In this document: one piece after another, positions 1 through 7,811 of the stretch | Numbering within the stretch: position 1 is the first letter of the stretch | How the letters are laid out: every line of letters starts with the position of its first letter | Assembly (NCBI RefSeq): GCF_000772045.1 | Contig: NZ_CP009754.1 | Span: forward strand, 682,001 to 746,000 | DNA: 64,000 nucleotides | From: Streptomyces sp. CCM_MD2014 | GTDB taxonomy: Bacteria > Actinomycetota > Actinomycetes > Streptomycetales > Streptomycetaceae | Direction of reading: 5' to 3' | Notes under the pieces: generated by a model | Databases searched by the model: none | The model's input: the letters and a program-made list of their open reading frames with translations, nothing else | What the model was told of the DNA's origin: nothing | Made by a program: the position numbers and the translations under genes

Positions 1-220
1 GTGGACGTCGAGCGACTTCGCCCCGTACCCGGGATTCGAGGCGTTCCCGTACCGGGAGTACTCGGAGGTGTTCTTCGGCCCCGACTACAAGGTGCTGCGC
101 GGCGGTTCCTTCGCCGTGGACGCGGTGGCCTGCCGGGGCACGTTCCGCAACTGGGACTACCCGATCCGGCGGCAGATCTTCTCCGGGTTCCGCACGGCCC
201 GTTCGGCGGAGGGTTCCTGA
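1..220 (+). CDS. egtB: EgtB C-terminal end (ergothioneine sulfoxide synthase), partial
   Basis: Only the last 72 codons are inside the window; the frame opens at base 2. The piece has the C-terminal formylglycine-generating-enzyme-like fold of EgtB, visible as KVLRGGSFA, then RGTFRNWDYP and GFRTAR just before the stop. EgtB is the iron enzyme that joins hercynine and gamma-glutamylcysteine with oxygen to make the sulfoxide intermediate of ergothioneine. Its TGA shares its last base with the ATG of egtC (a TGATG junction), so the two are translationally coupled. The assignment rests on these short motifs plus the two egt genes that follow. Confidence 0.88.
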   Translation, partial: WTSSDFAPYPGFEAFPYREYSEVFFGPDYKVLRGGSFAVDAVACRGTFRNWDYPIRRQIFSGFRTARSAEGS

Positions 221-1020
221 TGTGCCGGCACCTGGCCTACACGGGCCCCGGGGAACCGCTCGGCGCGCTCCTCGTGACGCCGCCGCACGGTCTGTACCGC
301 CAGTCCTGGGCGCCCCGGCACCAGCGGTACGGCACGGTCAACGCCGACGGGTTCGGCGTCGGCTGGTACGCCGAGGGCGACCCCGTCCCGGCCCGGTACC
401 GCAGGGCGGGGCCGATCTGGGCGGACCAGTCCTTCGCCGACCTGGCCCGCGTCGTGCGCACCGGCGCGCTGCTGGCGGCCGTACGGGACGCGACGCTGGC
501 CGGCGCCGACGCGGAGGCGGCCGCGGCACCGTTCGCCGCGGGGACCTGGCTGTTCAGCCACAACGGCGCCGTGCGGGGCTGGCCGGACTCGCTGGCGCCG
601 GTGGCCGCGACGCTGCCGCCCGGTGAGTTGCTGTCGCTGGAGGCGCGCAACGACTCGGCGCTCGTGTGGGCGCTGGTGCTGGCCCGGCTGCGCGCCGGGG
701 ACGACGAGGGCCGGGCGCTGACCGAGACGGTGCTGGAGGTCGCCGCGGCGGCCCCCGGTTCCCGGCTCAACCTGCTCCTCACCAACGGCTCCACCGTCAC
801 CGCCACGACCTGGGGCGACACCCTGTGGTACCTGGCCCGTCCGGGCGGCGGCACGGTCGTCGCCTCGGAGCCCTACGACGACGGTCCCGGCTGGCAGGAG
901 GTCCCCGACCGCACCCTGCTGACCGCGAGCCGCACCGACGTGCGGCTCACCCCGATCAAGGACCCGGGCGAGACCGCCCCCGCAGACGCTTTCGCCTCTG
1001 ACAAGGAGCCTCGAACGTGA
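220..1020 (+). CDS. egtC: EgtC, class II glutamine amidotransferase of ergothioneine synthesis
   Basis: This 266-residue cytoplasmic protein starts MCRHLAYTG, so removing Met exposes the N-terminal nucleophile Cys2 of class II amidotransferases. The FSHNGAVRG segment further in is also typical of the family. EgtC removes the gamma-glutamyl group from the EgtB sulfoxide product. The start at 220 is fixed by the TGATG overlap with egtB; an in-frame upstream start at base 1 would lack the N-terminal Cys and run through egtB. The end overlaps the GTG of egtD by four bases. The order egtB-egtC-egtD in one direction is the usual actinobacterial arrangement, with egtA expected upstream outside the window. 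Confidence 0.93.
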   Translation: MCRHLAYTGPGEPLGALLVTPPHGLYRQSWAPRHQRYGTVNADGFGVGWYAEGDPVPARYRRAGPIWADQSFADLARVVRTGALLAAVRDATLAGADAEAAAAPFAAGTWLFSHNGAVRGWPDSLAPVAATLPPGELLSLEARNDSALVWALVLARLRAGDDEGRALTETVLEVAAAAPGSRLNLLLTNGSTVTATTWGDTLWYLARPGGGTVVASEPYDDGPGWQEVPDRTLLTASRTDVRLTPIKDPGETAPADAFASDKEPRT

Positions 1021-1988
1021 GCCAGTTCCGTCTGACCCGGACACTGCCCGAGGACGCCACGGACGCCGCGCTGCGTGCCGACGTCCTGGCGGGCCTGACG
1101 AGCACGCCCAAGTGGCTGCCGCCGAAGTGGTTCTACGACGCACGGGGCAGCGAGCTGTTCGAGGCGATCACCGCGCTGCCGGAGTACTACCCGACCCGGG
1201 CCGAGCGGGAGATCCTCGTCGACCGGGCCCGGGAGATCGCGGACGCGACCGGTGCCCGCACCCTGGTCGAGCTGGGCTCCGGCTCCTCGGAGAAGACACG
1301 CGTCCTGCTCGACGCGCTGACCGAGCGGAACGGGCTGCGCGGCTACGTGCCGGTCGACGTGAGCGAGAGCGCCCTCACCCAGGCCGGGCAGGCGCTCGTC
1401 GCCGAGCGTCCCGGCCTCCAGGTGCACGCGCTGATCGCCGACTTCACCGGAGGGCTGACGCTGCCCGACACACCGGGCCCGCGGCTGGTGGCGTTCCTCG
1501 GCGGCACCATCGGCAACCTGCTGCCCGAGGAGCGCGGCGCGTTCCTGGCCTCCGTCCGCGCCCTGCTCTCGCCGGGCGACGCTCTGCTGCTGGGCACGGA
1601 CCTGGTCAAGGACGAGGGGGTGCTGGTCCGCGCGTACGACGACGCGGCCGGGGTGACGGCCGAGTTCAACAAGAACGTGCTGTCGGTGGTGAACCGCGAA
1701 CTGGAGGCCGACTTCGTGCCCGCGGCCTTCGCGCACGTGGCGCTCTGGAACGCCGAACGGGAGTGGATCGAGATGCGGCTGCGCTCGCGCGCCGCGCAGA
1801 CCGTCAAGATCCAGGCGCTCGACCTGGTCGTGGACTTCGCGGACGGGGAGGAGTTGCGCACCGAGGTGTCCGCGAAGTTCCGGCGGGAGGGCGTGCGGGC
1901 CGAACTGGAGGCCGCCGGGCTCGATCTGGCCCACTGGTGGACGGACCGGGAGGGGCGCTTCGCCCTGTCGCTGAGCGTGGCGCGCTGA
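1017..1988 (+). CDS. egtD: EgtD, histidine N-alpha-methyltransferase
   Basis: This 323-residue SAM enzyme trimethylates histidine to hercynine, the first step of ergothioneine synthesis. The N-terminal PKWFYDARGSELFE segment and the SAM-binding ELGSGSSEKT motif (about residues 82-91) are diagnostic. FLGGTIGN and a histidine-pocket region with NREL follow, and the protein ends in a beta-rich region before LSLSVAR. It starts with GTG in a GTGA overlap with egtC, with AAGGAG at 1003-1008 as ribosome site. It is the last gene of the operon: a perfect 13-bp inverted repeat follows. Length and motifs match the family well. Confidence 0.94.
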   Translation: MSQFRLTRTLPEDATDAALRADVLAGLTSTPKWLPPKWFYDARGSELFEAITALPEYYPTRAEREILVDRAREIADATGARTLVELGSGSSEKTRVLLDALTERNGLRGYVPVDVSESALTQAGQALVAERPGLQVHALIADFTGGLTLPDTPGPRLVAFLGGTIGNLLPEERGAFLASVRALLSPGDALLLGTDLVKDEGVLVRAYDDAAGVTAEFNKNVLSVVNRELEADFVPAAFAHVALWNAEREWIEMRLRSRAAQTVKIQALDLVVDFADGEELRTEVSAKFRREGVRAELEAAGLDLAHWWTDREGRFALSLSVAR

Positions 1989-1991
1989 GGT

Positions 1992-2031
1992 GCGGCGAGG
2001 CGGGACCGTCGGGCCGGCCCCGCCTCGCCGC
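1992..2031. terminator. Bidirectional hairpin between egtD and the convergent binding-protein gene
   Basis: A perfect 13-bp inverted repeat, GCGGCGAGGCGGG (1992-2004) and its complement (2019-2031), encloses a 14-base loop. It lies between two converging stop codons, so it can end both transcripts. There is no U-tract, which is normal for Streptomyces. Confidence 0.75.
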
Positions 2032-2033
2032 GG

Positions 2034-3302
2034 TCAGCGCGTGTTGGGGTCCAGCAGTTCGGTGATGCGGTCGGAGGCCTTGCGGGCCTCCGACTTCGCG
2101 TCCGCCCCCTTGAGCACCCTCGTCATGTACGCCTTGATCGGGTTGTCCGCCTCGACGGCGCCCCACTGCGGCGTACCGGGGGTCGCCCGGCCCTGTGCGG
2201 CGCCGGCGGCCATGGCCTCGGCCCCTTCCTCGCCGGAGACGGCCTCGGCGAGTGTCTTCTTGTTGGGGACGTAGTTCATGGTGCGGGCCAGGTCGGTGTT
2301 CCACTTCTCGCCCGCGAGCGCCTCGACCACGGCGAGGGCGCCTTCCTCCTGGTCGGTGTTCTTCGGGACGACGAGGTCGGAGCCGCCGGTGAAGACGGCG
2401 CCGGGCTTGTCGGCGCTCTTGCCGGGCACGGGGAAGAACCCGATCTTGCCCTTGAGGCCGGGGTTCTCGCGCAGCACGGACTGCGCCTGGCCCGGCACCG
2501 CGATGATCTGCGCGACCCGGCCCTTGGCGAAGACCCCGGCCTGCGGCGGGTGTTCCTCGTCGGCGTCGACCGGTCCGTCGCCCAGTGCCTGCAGTTCGCG
2601 GTAGAAGTCCATGCCGCGCAGGGCCGCCTCGGAGTCGAGGGCGCCCGTCCAGACACCGCCCTCGCCGGCCTGGGTGGCCAGTTCGCCGCCCTCGTCCCAG
2701 ATGAAACCGGAGAGCGTGTACCAGTCCTGGCCGGCCAGGTAGATGCCCTGGTCGCCGTTCTTGTCGAGCTTCTCCGTGGCGTCCAGCCACTCCTCGCGGG
2801 TGCGGGGCGGCTCGTTGATGCCGGCCTGCTCGAAGAGGTCCTTGCGGTAGATGACGACGCGGTTGGCGGCGTACCAGGGCACGCCGAACTGCTGGGACAT
2901 CCACTGCCCCGGTTCGGCGAGGCCCGGCAGCCAGTCGCGGATGCCCCAGTCCCGCATCGACTCCAGGGTCAGGTCCTGCAGCCGGCCGCCCTCCGCGTAC
3001 TGCGGGACCTGGGTGTTGCCGACCTCGATGACGTCGGGTCCGTCCGAACCGCCGGCCTTCAGCGCGGCCTGCACCTTGTCGCCGATCCCGGTCCACTCCT
3101 GGATGCGGATGTCGAGTTCGAGGCCGGGGTGGTCGGCCTCGAAGCCCTCGGTGAACCGCTTCAGGAAGTCCTGGGAGGCGCTGTCCTTCATGAGCCAGAC
3201 GGTGACGGTGTGCCGATCGCCCCCGCCGTCCTGCGAGATCAGGCCGCAGCCGCTGAGCACGGAGGCGGACACACAGACAAGGGCGAGGAGGCGACGTCTC
3301 AC
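2034..3302 (-). CDS. Carbohydrate ABC transporter substrate-binding lipoprotein
   Basis: This 422-residue family 1 solute-binding protein starts with GTG (VRRRLLAL), followed by a signal peptide and the lipobox LSGCG, so it should be lipid-anchored outside the membrane. The start is chosen because AAGGA precedes it at normal spacing; a longer upstream frame would give an unlikely leader. The mature part has family features such as VTVWLMKDSASQDF near the start and a P-WYAANR segment. No permease or ATPase gene is adjacent, so it is an orphan binding protein. The promoter carries a DasR-like operator (3415-3426), which suggests an amino-sugar or chito-oligosaccharide ligand. That ligand is an inference. 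Confidence 0.85.
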   Translation of the reverse strand: MRRRLLALVCVSASVLSGCGLISQDGGGDRHTVTVWLMKDSASQDFLKRFTEGFEADHPGLELDIRIQEWTGIGDKVQAALKAGGSDGPDVIEVGNTQVPQYAEGGRLQDLTLESMRDWGIRDWLPGLAEPGQWMSQQFGVPWYAANRVVIYRKDLFEQAGINEPPRTREEWLDATEKLDKNGDQGIYLAGQDWYTLSGFIWDEGGELATQAGEGGVWTGALDSEAALRGMDFYRELQALGDGPVDADEEHPPQAGVFAKGRVAQIIAVPGQAQSVLRENPGLKGKIGFFPVPGKSADKPGAVFTGGSDLVVPKNTDQEEGALAVVEALAGEKWNTDLARTMNYVPNKKTLAEAVSGEEGAEAMAAGAAQGRATPGTPQWGAVEADNPIKAYMTRVLKGADAKSEARKASDRITELLDPNTR

Positions 3303-3410
3303 GAGGGGTCCTTCTGACTGACGAACAGAGGGCGGAGGCAGGTGCGTCCTGCACACGCGAAGGGAGACCCGACGTGGGGGACGAGCCCGAGGCTCGAACG
3401 GGTGTCTGGG

Positions 3411-3439
3411 ATTTTGGTATGGACCATTACAAAGGTCAA
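3411..3439 (-). promoter_or_regulatory. Promoter with DasR-like operator for the binding-lipoprotein gene
   Basis: Read on the minus strand, TTGACC (3439-3434) and CAAAAT (3416-3411) are 17 bases apart and form a housekeeping-type promoter about 110 bases before the GTG at 3302. Between them lies the inverted repeat TGGTCCATACCA (3426-3415). It matches the DasR core TGGTCTAGACCA at 10 of 12 positions. An operator inside the spacer and touching the -10 box fits repression. Confidence 0.6.
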
Positions 3440-3553
3440 GGGGAACCAACGGGAGGATTCCACCCCGAAGGCAGACGCCTCGCGCTCCGTCCCGACTTGG
3501 GGCACGGTGGAGTGACGCAGGGCACACGGCTGCCCTGGGAACGGAGCACCCGC

Positions 3554-3769
3554 ATGTCGAACCACACCTACCGGGTCACCGAGGTCGTCGGCACCTCACC
3601 CGACGGCGTCGACCAGGCCGTCCGCAACGCCATCACCCGTGCCTCGCAGACCCTGCGCAGGCTGGACTGGTTCGAGGTGACGCAGGTGCGCGGCCAGATC
3701 GAGGACGGGCAGGTCGCGCACTGGCAGGTCGGTCTCAAGCTCGGCTTCCGTCTGGAGGAGTCGGACTGA
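3554..3769 (+). CDS. Dodecin, flavin-binding protein
   Basis: This 71-residue protein is almost all dodecin fold: SNHTYRVTEVVGTS, then the helix with AVRNAITRASQTLR, then LDWFEVTQVRG and the closing HWQVGLKLGFRLE. The Trp in LDWFEV is the residue that stacks on the flavin in bacterial dodecins. Dodecins assemble as hollow dodecamers that store or buffer flavin or coenzyme A. The start at 3554 gives the usual length; the frame extends upstream but has no family sequence there. The gene stands alone and its stop is one base from the stop of the convergent HAD gene. Confidence 0.92.
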   Translation: MSNHTYRVTEVVGTSPDGVDQAVRNAITRASQTLRRLDWFEVTQVRGQIEDGQVAHWQVGLKLGFRLEESD

Positions 3770-3770
3770 C

Positions 3771-4262
3771 TCAGGTGCGCCCCTCGCGCTCCTGCGCCAC
3801 GCGCAGCTCGGCCGACCGGGCCGCCCAGCGGGCCCGGAGCACGGTGAAACCGGCCCGCTCCGCGTCGTCGCAGACCAGCTCGTCGTCGTCCACCAGGACC
3901 CGCACCTCGCGGGTCCGCGCGAGACGCCGCAGGATCTCCAGCTTGGTGCGCCGGGCGGGCCTGCGGTCGGCGTTGCCGCGCATGTGCACGGCGCCCTCGG
4001 GCAGGCCGTGCGCCGCCAGCCAGTCGAGCGTGTCGCGCCGGCAGCGCTCGGGCCGGCCGGTCAGATAGACGATCTCGCACTCCTTCGCGCTCTCCCGCAC
4101 CAGTGCGACGCCCTCCGCGAGCGGCGGATCGTGCGGCGCGGCCGCGAAGAACGCGTCCCAGTCGCGCGGCCTGCGCTCCAGGAACCGCTGCCGGTGCGCG
4201 GTGTCGGAGAGGGTGTTGTCCAGGTCGAACACGGCCACCGGGGGCTTGCTGCTGTCGCTCAC
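3771..4262 (-). CDS. Small HAD-family phosphatase, polynucleotide 3'-phosphatase-like
   Basis: This 163-residue cytoplasmic protein has the HAD motif I DLDNTLSD (nucleophile Asp13, acid Asp15), motif II LTGRPE, and a C-terminal acidic motif VLVDDDELVCDDA. The layout resembles the phosphatase half of polynucleotide kinase/phosphatase and small acid-phosphatase-like HAD proteins; the substrate cannot be read from sequence. It starts with GTG at 4262. A TAGGGT box ends six bases before the start and no ribosome site is visible, so the mRNA is probably leaderless. It is divergent from the luciferase-like gene. Confidence 0.78.
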   Translation of the reverse strand: MSDSSKPPVAVFDLDNTLSDTAHRQRFLERRPRDWDAFFAAAPHDPPLAEGVALVRESAKECEIVYLTGRPERCRRDTLDWLAAHGLPEGAVHMRGNADRRPARRTKLEILRRLARTREVRVLVDDDELVCDDAERAGFTVLRARWAARSAELRVAQEREGRT

Positions 4263-4268
4263 GCGGTC

Positions 4269-4274
4269 ACCCTA
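4269..4274 (-). promoter_or_regulatory. Probable -10 box of a leaderless transcript (HAD gene)
   Basis: On the minus strand TAGGGT lies six bases before the GTG start at 4262, and there is no Shine-Dalgarno sequence. This is the usual layout of leaderless Streptomyces mRNAs. No good -35 box is visible. Confidence 0.35.
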
Positions 4275-4360
4275 GAGGGCGCCGCCGGAAAAGGGACGCC
4301 GGACTTCCGTACGGAGGGCCGCGTCGGGAATCTGTGCCGGGCGCGGGCGTTGAACCTCAT

Positions 4361-5380
4361 GTGACCACCTCGATCGCCACCACCCGCTTCTCCGTCCTCG
4401 ACCGCTCCCGCATCCGCGCGGGCCGCAGCGCCGGGGAGGCGCTGCGCGACACCGTGGAGCTGGCACGGGAGGCGGAGCGGCTCGGCTACCACCGGTTCTG
4501 GGTGGCGGAGCACCACGGCGTGCCCGGCGTGGCCGGGTCGGCTCCGACCGTCCTCGCGGCCGCCGTGGCGGGGGCGACGCGGCGCATCCGGGTCGGCACC
4601 GGGGGCGTGATGCTGCCCAACCACCGGCCGCTGGTCGTCGCCGAGCAGTTCGGCGTGCTGGAGTCGCTCTTCCCCGGCCGGATCGACATGGGGCTGGGCC
4701 GCTCGGTGGGTTTCACCGACGGCGTCCGCCGGGCGCTGGGCCGGGAGAAGGACGACGCGGAGGACTTCGACGCGCAACTGGCGGAGCTGCTCGGCTGGTT
4801 CCGCGGCACCTCGCACACGGGCGTGCACGCGCGCCCCGCGGAGGGGCTGACCGTACCGCCCTTCGTGCTGGCGATGGGCGAGGGCGCGGCCGTCGCCGCG
4901 CGTGCGGGCCTGCCGATGGTCATCGGGGACCTGCGCGACCGGGACCGGATGCGCCGCGGCATCGACCGCTACCGCGCCGGCTTTCGCCCCTCCGAGTGGA
5001 GCACGGAGCCGTACGTCGTCGTCTCCGGCACCGTGGCGGTGGCCGCGACACCCGAGGCGGCCCGGCGGCTGCTCGTCCCGGAGGCGTGGTCCATGGCCCA
5101 CGCCCGCACGCGCGGCTCCTTCCCGCCGCTGGCCCCGGCCGAGGAGATCGAGGCCCGGACGATGACCGGCAAGGAACGCGACCTGTACGAGGCGGGCCTC
5201 GCGGGCCACCTCGCCGGCACGGAGGAGCAGGTCGCCGACGAGCTGGAGACGCTCGTGAAGGAGACGGGCGCGCAGGAGGTCCTGGTCACCACCAGCACGT
5301 ACGACCGCGAGGCGCTGCTCGACTCCTACCGGCGGCTCGCCCGTGTCACCGGCACCGGACCGCTCGGTTCCCCGGCGTAG
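4361..5380 (+). CDS. LLM-class (luciferase-like) flavin-dependent oxidoreductase
   Basis: This 339-residue TIM-barrel monooxygenase-like protein starts with GTG at 4361. Landmarks are ERLGYHRFWVAEHHG near residue 50, RIRVGTGGVMLPNHRPL near residue 80, and FPGRIDMGLGRS near residue 105. All are typical of single-component members that use F420 or FMN; the cofactor and substrate are not decided by sequence. The frame is open upstream, but family similarity begins only at the chosen start. No ribosome site is clear. It precedes the UvrA paralogue by 40 bases, though that gene has its own promoter-like box. Confidence 0.85.
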   Translation: MTTSIATTRFSVLDRSRIRAGRSAGEALRDTVELAREAERLGYHRFWVAEHHGVPGVAGSAPTVLAAAVAGATRRIRVGTGGVMLPNHRPLVVAEQFGVLESLFPGRIDMGLGRSVGFTDGVRRALGREKDDAEDFDAQLAELLGWFRGTSHTGVHARPAEGLTVPPFVLAMGEGAAVAARAGLPMVIGDLRDRDRMRRGIDRYRAGFRPSEWSTEPYVVVSGTVAVAATPEAARRLLVPEAWSMAHARTRGSFPPLAPAEEIEARTMTGKERDLYEAGLAGHLAGTEEQVADELETLVKETGAQEVLVTTSTYDREALLDSYRRLARVTGTGPLGSPA

Positions 5381-5383
5381 AAT
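5378..5383 (+). promoter_or_regulatory. Candidate -10 box TAGAAT for the UvrA paralogue
   Basis: TAGAAT overlaps the stop codon of the upstream oxidoreductase gene and lies 38 bases before the ATG at 5421. It is close to the consensus -10, but no convincing -35 is found 16-18 bases upstream. Confidence 0.3.
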
Positions 5384-5420
5384 CGCGGAGTTTGTCCCCC
5401 ACCGTACGGAGCTCCCCGCG

Positions 5421-7766
5421 ATGCACAGCCCCCACGACCCGTACGTCCGCGTGCGCGACGCCCGCGAGCACAACCTGAAGGGCGTCGACGTGGACGTCCC
5501 CCGGGACGTGGTGGCGGTGTTCACCGGCGTCTCGGGGTCGGGGAAGTCGTCGCTGGCGTTCGGGACGGTCTACGCGGAGGCGCAGCGGCGCTACTTCGAG
5601 TCGGTCGCACCGTACGCCCGCCGGCTCATCCACCAGGTGGGCGCGCCGAAGGTGGGCGAGATCACCGGGCTGCCGCCCGCCGTGTCGTTGCAGCAGCGGC
5701 GGGCGACCCCGACGTCCCGGTCCTCGGTGGGGACGGTCACCAGCCTCTCCAACTCCCTGCGGATGCTCTTCTCCCGCGCGGGCGACTACCCGCCGGGCGC
5801 CGAGCGGCTGGACTCCGACGCCTTCTCGCCGAACACGGCGGCCGGTGCCTGCCCCGAGTGCCACGGGCTCGGCCGGGTGCACCGCACCACCGAGGAGCTG
5901 CTCGTCCCGGACCCCTCGCTGTCGATCCGGGACGGCGCGATCGCCGCGTGGCCGGGAGCCTGGCAGGGCAAGAACCTGCGGGACGTCCTGGACGCGCTGG
6001 GGTACGACGTGGACCGGCCCTGGCGCGAGCTGCCGGCCGAAGCGCGGGAGTGGATCCTGTTCACCGACGACCAGCCGGTGGTCACGGTGCACCCGGTGCG
6101 GGACGCGGGCCGCATCCAGCGGCCGTACCAGGGCACGTACACGAGCGCCCGGCGCCATGTGATGAAGACCTTCGCGGACTCGAAGAGCGCCGCACTGCGG
6201 GCGAGGGCGGAGCGCTTCCTGACCAGCGCGCCCTGCCCGGTGTGCGGTGGCGGCAGGCTGCGGGCCGAGTCCCTCGCGGTGACCGTGGGCGGCCGCACCG
6301 TCGCCGAGCTGGCCGCCCTGCCGCTCACCGAGCTGGCCGCCGTGCTGCCGACCGAGGGCGAGACGGCCAGGGTGCTGACCGAGGACCTCGTCTCGCGGAT
6401 CGCGCCCGTCGTCGAGCTGGGACTGGGCTATCTGAGCCTCGACCGGCCCACGCCCACCCTGTCGGCGGGCGAGCTGCAGCGGCTGCGGCTGGCGAGCCAG
6501 CTGCGCTCCGGGCTGTTCGGGGTGGTGTACGTCCTCGACGAGCCCTCCGCGGGGCTGCACCCGGCGGACACCGAGGCCCTCCTGACGGTGCTGGCGCGGC
6601 TGAAGGCGGCCGGGAACTCGGTGTTCGTGGTGGAGCACCACCTGGGGGTGATGCGCGGCGCCGACTGGATCGTGGACGTCGGTCCGCGGGCCGGCGAGCA
6701 CGGCGGGCGGGTGCTGTACAGCGGCCAGGTCGACGGGCTGGCCGAGGTCGCGGAGTCCGCCACCGCCCGTCACCTCTTCGGCCGCGCCCCCGCGCCCGCG
6801 CGCGAGGTGCGCGTGCCGCGGGGCACGGTGACGGTGGGTCCGGTGACCCGGCACAACCTGCGCGGGGTGACCGCGCGGTTCCCGCTCGGGGTGCTCACGG
6901 CCGTGACGGGCGTGTCGGGCTCCGGGAAGTCGACGCTGGTCGGCGAGATCACCGAGGACCTGGCGGGGGTGGACCGGCTGGTCTCGGTCGACCAGCGGCC
7001 GATCGGCCGCACGCCGCGCTCCAACCTCGCCACCTACACGGGCCTGTTCGACGTCGTGCGCAAGGTCTTCGCCGCCACCGACCAGGCCCGGGAACGCGGG
7101 TACGGCGTGGGCCGGTTCTCCTTCAACGTGGCGGGAGGGCGCTGCGAGACCTGCCAGGGCGAGGGTTTCGTCAGCGTCGAGCTGTTGTTCCTGCCGAGCA
7201 CGTACGCGCCGTGCCCCGACTGCGGCGGGGCCCGCTACAACCCCGAGACGCTCGAAGTGACGTACCGGGGGCGGAACATCGCCGAGGTGCTGGACCTGAC
7301 CGTGGAGGGCGCGGCGGAGTTCTTCGCGGACACCCCGGCGGTGGCCCGCAGTCTCGCCGCGCTGCTGGACGTCGGTCTCGGTTATCTGCGGCTCGGCCAG
7401 CCGGCCACGGAGCTGTCCGGCGGGGAGGCGCAGCGCATCAAGCTGGCGAGCGAGTTGCAGCGGGGGCGGCGCGGTCACACCCTGTACCTGCTCGACGAGC
7501 CGACCACCGGTCTGCACCCGGCCGATGTCGAGGTGCTGATGCGGCAGTTGCACGGTCTCGTCGACGCCGGGCACACGGTGGTCGTGGTCGAGCACGACAT
7601 GGGTGTGGTGGCCGGCGCCGACCACGTGATCGACCTGGGGCCCGGCGGCGGTGACGCGGGCGGCCGGATCGTGGCCGCGGGGACACCCGTCGAGGTGGCG
7701 GGCGCCGAGGGGAGCGCCACCGCTCCCTATCTGGCCCGGGCCCTGGGCGGCGGGAAGCGCCGGTGA
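5421..7766 (+). CDS. UvrA paralogue (short-type excinuclease ATPase)
   Basis: This 781-residue tandem ABC ATPase has Walker A GVSGSGKSS at about residues 36-44 and a second, GVSGSGKST, near 495. The signatures are LSAGELQR near 346 and LSGGEAQR near 664. Four CxxC pairs are visible (CPEC, CPVC, CETC, CPDC), as in UvrA zinc modules. It is clearly shorter than housekeeping UvrA (about 950 residues), as in the paralogues often called UvrA2 or DrrC-like, where the UvrB-binding part is reduced or absent. Such proteins are linked to tolerance of DNA-binding drugs; a repair role is not shown here. GGAG at 5408 supports the ATG at 5421. No uvrB or uvrC is nearby. Confidence 0.88.
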   Translation: MHSPHDPYVRVRDAREHNLKGVDVDVPRDVVAVFTGVSGSGKSSLAFGTVYAEAQRRYFESVAPYARRLIHQVGAPKVGEITGLPPAVSLQQRRATPTSRSSVGTVTSLSNSLRMLFSRAGDYPPGAERLDSDAFSPNTAAGACPECHGLGRVHRTTEELLVPDPSLSIRDGAIAAWPGAWQGKNLRDVLDALGYDVDRPWRELPAEAREWILFTDDQPVVTVHPVRDAGRIQRPYQGTYTSARRHVMKTFADSKSAALRARAERFLTSAPCPVCGGGRLRAESLAVTVGGRTVAELAALPLTELAAVLPTEGETARVLTEDLVSRIAPVVELGLGYLSLDRPTPTLSAGELQRLRLASQLRSGLFGVVYVLDEPSAGLHPADTEALLTVLARLKAAGNSVFVVEHHLGVMRGADWIVDVGPRAGEHGGRVLYSGQVDGLAEVAESATARHLFGRAPAPAREVRVPRGTVTVGPVTRHNLRGVTARFPLGVLTAVTGVSGSGKSTLVGEITEDLAGVDRLVSVDQRPIGRTPRSNLATYTGLFDVVRKVFAATDQARERGYGVGRFSFNVAGGRCETCQGEGFVSVELLFLPSTYAPCPDCGGARYNPETLEVTYRGRNIAEVLDLTVEGAAEFFADTPAVARSLAALLDVGLGYLRLGQPATELSGGEAQRIKLASELQRGRRGHTLYLLDEPTTGLHPADVEVLMRQLHGLVDAGHTVVVVEHDMGVVAGADHVIDLGPGGGDAGGRIVAAGTPVEVAGAEGSATAPYLARALGGGKRR

Positions 7767-7811
7767 AGTCGGGTCACCGGCGCGTGGTCCCGCGCTGACG
7801 CCGGGGGACGG

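Noticed and set aside
1..1020. A start for egtC at base 1
   Set aside because: The upstream part covers the egtB frame, and only the start at 220 leaves the N-terminal Cys needed for class II amidotransferase activity.
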